A stretch of 64,000 bases of DNA from Muribaculaceae bacterium Isolate-036 (Harlan). GTDB taxonomy: Bacteria > Bacteroidota > Bacteroidia > Bacteroidales > Muribaculaceae. Shown piece after piece: positions 57,854-64,000 of the stretch. The number at the start of each line of letters is the position of its first letter. The stretch's first letter is position 1. Below the pieces are notes generated by a model. That model saw nothing but the letters and a program-made list of their open reading frames with translations. It was not told the origin of the DNA and did not search any database. Position numbers and translations under genes: made by a program. Location: positions 124,001 through 188,000 of the forward strand of contig RIAY01000006.1 in NCBI GenBank assembly GCA_003833075.1. The letters run 5' to 3'.

Positions 57854-58678
57854 ATGGGCAAGACAGTGACTACGTACCTTGTGGACGGAGATCCCAAAGG
57901 AACCCGTTATGCTTTTATCAGCAATAAGATATGCCAGATGTTTGTCGTGCCTCGTTCAAATCTTGACTATCTCGACAAACAGAAGAAACTGCATAAACCG
58001 GCTTTTTATGTCCTTATTGGTGAGGATGAAATGGCAAAGCCGCAGGCTTACATAGGTGAAACCGAAAACTTCAGGGAGAGGGTAAAAGACCATGACCAAA
58101 AGAAAACCTTTTGGCAAAAGGCTCTTATATTCGTTTCAAAAGATGCGGATATGACCAAAACAGATGTGCAATATCTCGAATTTCTTGCCGTGCAACAGGC
58201 AAAGCATATCAACCGCTATGGTCTTCAGGAAAACAAGCAGACCCCGAAAGAGCCGAATCTTCCGGAATATCAGAAAGATGCTATGGACGAGTTCTTCGAG
58301 GACATAAAGTTCCTCACATCATTCATTGGTATAAGCATTTTTGAGACAGCTCCTGTTAATCAACTGCCCGTGTTCCATTTTAAGCGTAGAGGCGCAAATG
58401 CAAGAGGTGTGTATGATGGTAACGGATTTACTGTATTACGGGAGAGTGTGTTATCCAAAGATGCCGTCAACTCATGCCACGCTATTGCAAGGCGAGAAAT
58501 GATAATCAAGGATTACTCTCAGATAAATGATAACGGCAACCCGGTGTTGACATCCGACATTTCATTTTCAAGTCCAAGTACGGCAGCCGGCATCTGCGGA
58601 GGATGCAGTTCAAATGGCTGGGTAGAATGGAAGAACGACAAAGGGCAGACCCTTGATGAGGTTTATCGTAATAAGTAA
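57854..58678 (+). CDS. GIY-YIG nuclease-domain protein with DUF4357
   Basis: A 274-residue protein inserted in the restriction operon between hsdM and yhcG. The N-terminal domain has 'FYVLIGEDEMAKPQAYIGET' and 'NFRERVKDHDQ', the two motifs of a GIY-YIG nuclease. The C-terminal domain is DUF4357-like ('GVYDGNGFTVLRESVLSKDA' to 'SPSTAAGICGGCSSNGWVEW'). Related proteins occur in type I R-M loci; their role there is not established. Spaced 3 and 6 bp from its neighbours, so co-translated. Confidence 0.85.
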   Translation: MGKTVTTYLVDGDPKGTRYAFISNKICQMFVVPRSNLDYLDKQKKLHKPAFYVLIGEDEMAKPQAYIGETENFRERVKDHDQKKTFWQKALIFVSKDADMTKTDVQYLEFLAVQQAKHINRYGLQENKQTPKEPNLPEYQKDAMDEFFEDIKFLTSFIGISIFETAPVNQLPVFHFKRRGANARGVYDGNGFTVLRESVLSKDAVNSCHAIARREMIIKDYSQINDNGNPVLTSDISFSSPSTAAGICGGCSSNGWVEWKNDKGQTLDEVYRNK

Positions 58679-58684
58679 ACGATT

Positions 58685-59866
58685 ATGGACTCAAATTTGG
58701 ATAAAAAGCAAGCGTTTGACCTTACCGGTCTGGATATGGCAAGACAATTTGATGAAATTGTCGAAATAATTCTATCTCACCGCAGCCGGGCTTCGCAGGC
58801 TGTAAATAATGAACTGCTCCTGACCGCATGGCATGTAGGCAGCTATGTGTCAGCCAAACTTAAAAGCGAGGAATGGGGAAGCAAGGTCGTATCCCAACTT
58901 TCCGAATATATCCGAGCCAAAAGACCTGAACTTAAAGGTTATAGCCGCAGAAGCATTTACAATATGATGATGTTCTATGATGAATATTCATCCGCAGAAT
59001 TTGCTGATACTGTCATGCGCTTTCTCAATTCTGAATTTGTCCAGCCAAAAACCGGTCAATTAATGAAGAGTAGCCAAATCTCAACGGATGAGTCTTCTGT
59101 AATTGTGCAGCCAAAAACTGCACAATTTGTCCAGCCAACGGTTGGACAATTGCCCAAGATATTGGAATTGACAACACTGACTAATCATATTGAAATCCTA
59201 TGCCGGTGTAAGACCTCGGAAGAGAGGATGTTTTATATACTCTATGCTAATAAAGAACGATTGGTAAAGCGGGAGCTTCAACGTTGCATCTCAAACCAAA
59301 CGTTTTCAACCCTATTGGGTGGAAAGAAAAGCATGTCGAAGGGAATGCTCGAAACTTATCCCAGTGCCCCTATAATGTTCAAAGATACCCTTTTCATTGA
59401 TTTCCTGAATCTTCCTAAAAAACACAGTGAAAAGAAACTAAAGGATGGACTGCTTGAACACATGAAGCAGTTTATTCTTGAACTTGGCAAGGACTTCATA
59501 TTCATGGACCAGGAATACCGTCTTGAAGTCGGATCTTCTACATTCAAGGCAGATTTGCTGTTTTTTCACAGGGGAATACAGGCTCTTGTAGCGGTTGAAC
59601 TCAAGAAATCAAAATTTGATCCGCGAGATTTGGGGCAACTTGAATTTTATCTGGAGGCACTCGACAGAGATGTCAAGCGATCCAATGAGAACCCGTCGGT
59701 GGGTATAATCCTGTGTCCCGAAGCCGACCGAGTTGTCGTGGAATACGCCATGAGTAGGAGCATGAGTCCGACAATGATTGCCCAGTACAAACGCATCCTC
59801 ATCCCACAGAAACGTATGCAGGCACAGCTTAACGAGTTTTGCAACCAATTCCTTACTAACGACTGA
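58685..59866 (+). CDS. YhcG-type PD-(D/E)XK nuclease family protein (DUF1016)
   Basis: A 393-residue protein. The N-terminal DUF1016_N part is 'HVGSYVSAKLKSEEWGSKVV' then 'GYSRRSIYNMMMFYDEY'. A linker with repeated QPK/QPT units follows (59037-59150). The C-terminal nuclease domain has 'TFKADLLFFHRGIQALVAVE', that is Asp then Glu-Leu-Lys, and 'QLEFYLEALDRDVK'. These proteins frequently sit inside type I R-M operons and are presumed to cleave or aid defence; their mechanism is not known. Spaced 5 bp from hsdS. Confidence 0.87.
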   Translation: MDSNLDKKQAFDLTGLDMARQFDEIVEIILSHRSRASQAVNNELLLTAWHVGSYVSAKLKSEEWGSKVVSQLSEYIRAKRPELKGYSRRSIYNMMMFYDEYSSAEFADTVMRFLNSEFVQPKTGQLMKSSQISTDESSVIVQPKTAQFVQPTVGQLPKILELTTLTNHIEILCRCKTSEERMFYILYANKERLVKRELQRCISNQTFSTLLGGKKSMSKGMLETYPSAPIMFKDTLFIDFLNLPKKHSEKKLKDGLLEHMKQFILELGKDFIFMDQEYRLEVGSSTFKADLLFFHRGIQALVAVELKKSKFDPRDLGQLEFYLEALDRDVKRSNENPSVGIILCPEADRVVVEYAMSRSMSPTMIAQYKRILIPQKRMQAQLNEFCNQFLTND

Positions 59867-59871
59867 TTATC

Positions 59872-61296
59872 ATGGATACCCAGAAACTGCGTCAGCGCAT
59901 ACTTGACCTCGCCATACGGGGTAAACTCGTGCCGCAAGACCCCAACGACGAACCTGCATCCGTCCTTCTCGACCGCATCCGCGCCGAGAAGGAACGTCTC
60001 ATAGCCGAGGGTAAAATCAAACGCCCCAAAGCAAAAAAATCTACCGATAAATCCCACTATCAGCAGTTCACCCCGCCCTTCGAGATTCCCAAATCATGGC
60101 AGTGGGTAAATATTACAGAAGTAACGTCAAAAATTACTGATGGAACTCATCATTCTCCAGAGAATAAACCCATTGGTGATTTCTTATACATCACTGCAAA
60201 GAATATTAAATATGATGGTATTAAGAAAGATTCTGCAACTTATGTAAACTCTAATGTTCATACTGAAATCTACTCACGGTGTAATCCCGAATATGGAGAT
60301 ATTCTATATATAAAAGACGGAGCCACTGCAGGAGTTGTAGCCATCAATGATTTAAAAGTGCCTTTTAGTCTGTTATCAAGCGTTGCACTAATCAAACCTC
60401 TTGGTATTCTTAATCGCTATTTATACTATTTTCTTAGAAGTGATTTTAGTAATTCTTCAATTAAAAAGTCTATGAAAGGAGTGGGAATTACACGTATAAC
60501 CCTGAGACAAATTGAAGAATGGAATATTCCAGTGCCTCCTTATGCAGAGCAAGAGAGAATAGTAAAAATTCTTGACAATTATTTTTCCATACTCTCATAT
60601 CTTGAATGGAATATAGATACTTTACAAGAATCAATTCACAATGCCAAATCCAAAATACTTGACCTTGCGATGCAGGGTAAACTCGTGCCGCAAGACCCGG
60701 CGGACGAGCCTGCCGCCGACATGCTCCGGCGCATCAATCCCGAGGCCAAGATAATAACCGATAACCCACATTCTTGGAATATACCCAATGGATGGTGCTG
60801 GGTCATGGTTTCTGATGTATTTGCACCTATGCAAAGGAAATTACCAGAAGGTGATAACTTTTGGTATATTGACATTGATTCCGTAGATAACAAACGAAAT
60901 GTGGCATATCCAAAAAATATCTGCACTACCACTGCTCCAAGCAGAGCATCTCGCTTTACCCAAAAGGGAGATGTCGTTTTTTCAATGGTAAGACCTTATT
61001 TGAGAAACATTGCTTTAGTTCCTGAAGATGATTGCATTGCATCAACGGGATTCTATGTTTTTCATCCATTAGATGCAATTCTCTCAAAATATTCCTACAT
61101 ATTGACCCTATCATCTTTTTTCGTTGATGGTCTTAATTCGTTTATGAAAGGAGACAATTCTCCATCTATCAATAAGAACAATGTGGAGAGTTTTGTCATT
61201 CCACTACCTCCATTAAATGAGCAGAAGCGTATCGTTGCCAAGATTGAGGATCTATATTCTGTGCTTGATGAGATAGAAGCGTCTTTGCGGTCTTGA
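59872..61296 (+). CDS. hsdS: Type I specificity subunit S (expressed copy)
   Basis: A 474-residue DNA-recognition subunit. It has the full layout: conserved N-terminus ('LRQRILDLAIRGKLVPQDPN'), TRD1 (residues ~60-235), central conserved helix ('ILDLAMQGKLVPQDPADEPA'), TRD2a (~300-455) and C-terminal helix. The first TRD and the central region, 60047-60772, recur on the minus strand at 63124-63849 and look identical. TRD DNA is AT-rich compared with the flanking conserved regions. It is the only hsdS with a complete N-terminus and the operon upstream, hence the expressed copy in this phase. Confidence 0.93.
   Translation: MDTQKLRQRILDLAIRGKLVPQDPNDEPASVLLDRIRAEKERLIAEGKIKRPKAKKSTDKSHYQQFTPPFEIPKSWQWVNITEVTSKITDGTHHSPENKPIGDFLYITAKNIKYDGIKKDSATYVNSNVHTEIYSRCNPEYGDILYIKDGATAGVVAINDLKVPFSLLSSVALIKPLGILNRYLYYFLRSDFSNSSIKKSMKGVGITRITLRQIEEWNIPVPPYAEQERIVKILDNYFSILSYLEWNIDTLQESIHNAKSKILDLAMQGKLVPQDPADEPAADMLRRINPEAKIITDNPHSWNIPNGWCWVMVSDVFAPMQRKLPEGDNFWYIDIDSVDNKRNVAYPKNICTTTAPSRASRFTQKGDVVFSMVRPYLRNIALVPEDDCIASTGFYVFHPLDAILSKYSYILTLSSFFVDGLNSFMKGDNSPSINKNNVESFVIPLPPLNEQKRIVAKIEDLYSVLDEIEASLRS
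60047..60772 (+). repeat. Left arm of a 726-bp inverted repeat (TRD1 + central region of hsdS)
   Basis: Sections compared against the reverse complement of 63124-63849 match base for base, and the translated proteins are identical over this span. The arm begins at ATAAATCCCACTATC and ends at CCCACATT, where C (60773) differs from A in the other copy. Confidence 0.93.
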
Positions 61297-61333
61297 ATAA
61301 TCAAGAGGGCAAAGACGCTTGAAAAAGGGCTGG

Positions 61334-62137
61334 CTACCAGTTGACTATCTTGTCAACTATGGCTTGCTGTTCGGTTGCGGTGCGACGGAGGTAGATGCGC
61401 GTGGTCTCGATGCTTTCATGTCCCATAAGGTCGGCGAGGAGAGCAAGGTCGTTGAAGCGTTCGAGAAAATTTTTGGCGAAGCGGTGGCGAAATGAGTGGG
61501 GATATACTACTGCTGTATTGATGCCATATTTATTTGCGAACAGTTTGAGTTGCTGGGCTATGCCCCGGGCTGTTATTCGTTCACCGAAACGATTGAGGAA
61601 GATATACCCCGATTCGAGATTACGCTCTTTGAGCCACACTAATGCCTCAGCGCGGAGACTCTTGGGAATATAGAGACGGCGTAGTTTTCCACCTTTGGAA
61701 TAGATGTCGAGATAGCCTTGCTGCACATGCTCGGCTTTGATTTGCAGGAGTTCACTGACGCGAGCACCGGTAGCTGTAAGGAACCACACCACGAAATACC
61801 ATGAGGTGTGTCCGTCTCGTTTCAGTCGGTTTTTTAGGAACTTATAATCAGCATCACTGATTACGTTTTCGAGAAAGTTTTTCTGTTGCACCTTTACGAA
61901 GCGCATTTTGAGTTTCTCTTTTTTGATAAACTCCAGATACTTGTTGATGGCTTGAAGGCGTAGGTTGACGGTCTGAGGCTTGTGGTTCTCCACAAGATAG
62001 CCTTTATAAGCGAGCAGATTCTCGCGTGTCACCTCCTTGTATTTTTCAAGGAAGTGAGTCACAGTCCACACATACGAGCGGACAGTATTCGCCGCCAAAT
62101 CTTGGCGCGAAAGGAATGATTTGTACTTGGTTATCAT
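61334..62137 (-). CDS. Tyrosine recombinase of the hsdS inversion type
   Basis: A 267-residue site-specific recombinase. The ATG at 62137 opens 'MITKYKSFLSRQDLAANTVR'; 16 codons upstream were dropped. The N-terminal SAM-like DNA-binding domain is followed by the catalytic domain with Arg126 ('GARVSELL'), a probable Lys148, His214 and Arg217 ('HSFRHRF'), His240 ('MGHESIETT') and the nucleophile Tyr249 ('RIYLRR'). It lies between the two hsdS copies, the usual place of the recombinase that inverts such loci. An inverted TTATCAT/ATGATAA (62131-62167) overlaps its start and may be a binding site. Confidence 0.92.
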   Translation of the reverse strand: MITKYKSFLSRQDLAANTVRSYVWTVTHFLEKYKEVTRENLLAYKGYLVENHKPQTVNLRLQAINKYLEFIKKEKLKMRFVKVQQKNFLENVISDADYKFLKNRLKRDGHTSWYFVVWFLTATGARVSELLQIKAEHVQQGYLDIYSKGGKLRRLYIPKSLRAEALVWLKERNLESGYIFLNRFGERITARGIAQQLKLFANKYGINTAVVYPHSFRHRFAKNFLERFNDLALLADLMGHESIETTRIYLRRTATEQQAIVDKIVNW

Positions 62138-62162
62138 ATCACATTCAATTAAAGTTGAACAT

Positions 62163-62188
62163 GATAATAAGATAACGCAACCCACATT
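62163..62188 (+). promoter_or_regulatory. Candidate recombination site at the lone TRD2 cassette
   Basis: GATAATAA-GATAAC-GCAA-CCCACATT. The same elements with slightly different spacing (GATAATAACCGATAACCCACATT) occur at the hsdS junctions 60750-60772 (plus) and 63124-63146 (minus), the three places where TRD2 sequences begin. Confidence 0.6.
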
Positions 62189-62214
62189 ATCCGCAATTGC
62201 CGGATAACTGGGTG
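62179..62214 (+). repeat. 36-bp inverted repeat with 63098-63133
   Basis: AACCCACATTATCCG...to CTGGGTG is exact at both places in opposite orientation. It spans the joint between central region and TRD2 ('NPHYPQLPDNWV'). Confidence 0.9.
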
Positions 62215-62664
62215 TTAACCAAACTCGGAGATGTGGTAAAAGTTATAAATGGCAAGAGCCAAAAGGAAGTTGAGAATCCATCCGGAGCATACCCGATTTA
62301 TGGAAGTGGAGGTGTTATAGGCAAAGCAGATGCTTATTCCTGTTTATCAGGTTCTACGATAATCGGTCGAAAAGGAACTATAAACAATCCTCAATTCATT
62401 GAAACAAATTTCTGGAATGTTGATACAGCCTTTGGAATGAAACCTTATGAGGCGGTGAACGACCTATACTTCTATTATTTTTGCAAAAGCTTTGATTTTA
62501 CATCTTTGGACAAAAGTTCAACTCTTCCAAGTCTAACCAAGACGGCAATAGAAGGTATATTGATGCCTACCCCTCCATTGGGAGAACAACGTCGCATCAT
62601 ATTGAAAATTAAGGAATATGATGAGCTATTCCGAAATATTTTCACTCAGATAGGGCAGAAATAA
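62197..62664 (+). CDS. hsdS: Silent hsdS cassette: third TRD2 with C-terminal helix
   Basis: A 155-codon open frame starting with TTG that encodes a lone second target-recognition domain ('LPDNWVLTKLGDVVKVINGK' to 'PPLGEQRRIILKIKEYDEL'). It has no N-terminal domain, no start context and no promoter, so it is probably not expressed where it lies. Homology with the other hsdS begins in the codons before 62197 (NPHYPQ). Its frame is compatible for in-frame fusion to the shared central region. It overlaps the convergent hsdS copy tail to tail by 23 bp. Confidence 0.85.
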   Translation: MPDNWVLTKLGDVVKVINGKSQKEVENPSGAYPIYGSGGVIGKADAYSCLSGSTIIGRKGTINNPQFIETNFWNVDTAFGMKPYEAVNDLYFYYFCKSFDFTSLDKSSTLPSLTKTAIEGILMPTPPLGEQRRIILKIKEYDELFRNIFTQIGQK

Positions 62665-63874
62665 TCTTATCTAACTCGCAATAGATAGAATTAACCTTTT
62701 CGACTATTCGATTTTGTTCCTCTAACGGAGGAATGGGAATAAGGATTTTGGAATACTCAGATATCCAATATCTTTTATGTGTCTCACCAATAAGCCTTGT
62801 CGTTGACATGAACATAGCCACATACTCAATACTTAAGCCGCGCTTAACTTGAATAATCTTCATAGCAGATGATTTTACTTTGAAATGAAATTCTACCAAT
62901 TTAGAGTCGGTTGTAAAATCATCGAATATAATAGCAGGGACATTCTCGTAAACTCCGAAATCCTCGTTTGTATAACCAAGTATAAAGGATTTTCCGGCAG
63001 TGAGGACAGGGATTGTGTACGTATCTGAATAGAATGTATCCTGAACTATATAAGGTTGAGGTTGCTCATATTCAGTTATGTCTTCAAGGGGAACAAGCAC
63101 CCAGTTATCCGGCAATTGCGGATAATGTGGGTTATCGGTTATTATCTTGGCCTCGGGATTGATGCGCCGGAGCATGTCGGCGGCAGGCTCGTCCGCCGGG
63201 TCTTGCGGCACGAGTTTACCCTGCATCGCAAGGTCAAGTATTTTGGATTTGGCATTGTGAATTGATTCTTGTAAAGTATCTATATTCCATTCAAGATATG
63301 AGAGTATGGAAAAATAATTGTCAAGAATTTTTACTATTCTCTCTTGCTCTGCATAAGGAGGCACTGGAATATTCCATTCTTCAATTTGTCTCAGGGTTAT
63401 ACGTGTAATTCCCACTCCTTTCATAGACTTTTTAATTGAAGAATTACTAAAATCACTTCTAAGAAAATAGTATAAATAGCGATTAAGAATACCAAGAGGT
63501 TTGATTAGTGCAACGCTTGATAACAGACTAAAAGGCACTTTTAAATCATTGATGGCTACAACTCCTGCAGTGGCTCCGTCTTTTATATATAGAATATCTC
63601 CATATTCGGGATTACACCGTGAGTAGATTTCAGTATGAACATTAGAGTTTACATAAGTTGCAGAATCTTTCTTAATACCATCATATTTAATATTCTTTGC
63701 AGTGATGTATAAGAAATCACCAATGGGTTTATTCTCTGGAGAATGATGAGTTCCATCAGTAATTTTTGACGTTACTTCTGTAATATTTACCCACTGCCAT
63801 GATTTGGGAATCTCGAAGGGCGGGGTGAACTGCTGATAGTGGGATTTATATGAAGCAGACGGAGATAGAGCCAT
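62642..63874 (-). CDS. hsdS: Second hsdS copy, lacking the N-terminal conserved region
   Basis: A 410-codon frame on the minus strand. From residue ~11 it matches the expressed HsdS exactly through TRD1 and the central helix ('SHYQQFTPPFEIPKSWQWVN' onwards, to 'IITDNPH'). Then it carries a different TRD2b ('WVLVPLEDITEYEQPQPYIV' to 'PLEEQNRIVEKVNSIYCELD'). The first ten codons are not HsdS-like and the usual N-terminal helix is missing, so this is a storage copy. The TRD2b end can be swapped into the expressed gene by inversion. Confidence 0.88.
   Translation of the reverse strand: MALSPSASYKSHYQQFTPPFEIPKSWQWVNITEVTSKITDGTHHSPENKPIGDFLYITAKNIKYDGIKKDSATYVNSNVHTEIYSRCNPEYGDILYIKDGATAGVVAINDLKVPFSLLSSVALIKPLGILNRYLYYFLRSDFSNSSIKKSMKGVGITRITLRQIEEWNIPVPPYAEQERIVKILDNYFSILSYLEWNIDTLQESIHNAKSKILDLAMQGKLVPQDPADEPAADMLRRINPEAKIITDNPHYPQLPDNWVLVPLEDITEYEQPQPYIVQDTFYSDTYTIPVLTAGKSFILGYTNEDFGVYENVPAIIFDDFTTDSKLVEFHFKVKSSAMKIIQVKRGLSIEYVAMFMSTTRLIGETHKRYWISEYSKILIPIPPLEEQNRIVEKVNSIYCELDKIISALSE
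63098..63133 (-). repeat. 36-bp inverted repeat with 62179-62214
   Basis: Exact reverse complement of 62179-62214; allows inversion of the TRD2b/TRD2c block. Confidence 0.9.
63124..63849 (-). repeat. Right arm of the 726-bp inverted repeat
   Basis: Counterpart of 60047-60772 in inverted orientation. Same length; it matches base for base in every section compared. Confidence 0.93.
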
Positions 63875-64000
63875 TCGACATTTTTAAATCGCCATGTTGT
63901 CGGACAATTTCACCCTTATCAGTCATTTTTACTTGATTTGCGTTTACATTTTGCCTCTTCCCTATAGTGTCAGAATATATAATCTCGTACATACGACCGG
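63875..64000. other. Window edge beyond the hsdS arm
   Basis: Nothing is supported here. Short open frames occur on both strands (27 codons or fewer). The locus may continue outside the window with further hsdS material. Confidence 0.4.

Overview
The window reads as chromosomal DNA of a gut Bacteroidales bacterium, most likely Muribaculaceae. This rests on four things: spaced -33/-7 promoters of the TTTG-N19/20-TAnnTTTG type, TonB-dependent receptors with carboxypeptidase-like N-domains, Bacteroidales families (GldE, DUF6377, TIGR02757, M16/S9/M3 peptidases), and secreted proteins ending in a 'YYNLQG...G-Y-I-V...K' tail. The family-level placement is inference. No rRNA, tRNA or CRISPR array was seen.

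Layout. 1-9.4 kb: an AT-rich BspA-like secreted protein, enolase, a RecD-like helicase, an MgtC-type protein, a broken remnant of a secreted-protein tail, and a secreted protein with a chitobiase-type domain. 9.4-17 kb: ZIP metal transporter, polysaccharide flippase, DUF2807 protein, DusB, M16 peptidase, then fabD and asd. 17-31 kb: OPT transporter, TonB-dependent outer-membrane protein, a small secreted protein, glycyl-tRNA synthetase, LemA, FKBP lipoprotein, S9 peptidase, small lipoprotein, TIGR02757 protein, and a GH10-like secreted hydrolase. 31-44 kb: phosphopantetheinyl transferase and GldE, a RecB/AddA-like helicase-nuclease, a TPR protein, a DUF6377 regulator, a probable small RNA, a lipid kinase, two overlapping rhomboid proteases and an EEP-family hydrolase. 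44-53.4 kb: M3 peptidase, Ogt, DUF3737 protein, MalY-like lyase, MATE pump, TonB receptor and a His-rich membrane protein.

53.6-64 kb is a defence island. A tight five-gene operon encodes HsdR, HsdM, a GIY-YIG/DUF4357 protein, a YhcG-type (DUF1016) PD-(D/E)XK protein and HsdS. It is followed by a tyrosine recombinase on the opposite strand, a promoterless TRD cassette, and an inverted second hsdS. The two hsdS genes share 726-bp inverted arms that look identical (60047-60772 and 63124-63849). Both carry the same first target-recognition domain but different second ones, and the lone cassette supplies a third. This is the architecture of an invertible, phase-variable type I restriction-modification locus with two accessory nuclease-like genes in its operon. 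It is the most interesting system here.

Other notable signals are two well-supported promoters placed so close to the start codon that the mRNA should be leaderless, two dispersed intergenic repeat families with copies about 24-27 kb apart, a promoter-to-terminator unit of about 230 nt with no recognised gene, a 16-bp tandem duplication of the ogt start codon, and long perfect-stem terminators between convergent genes.
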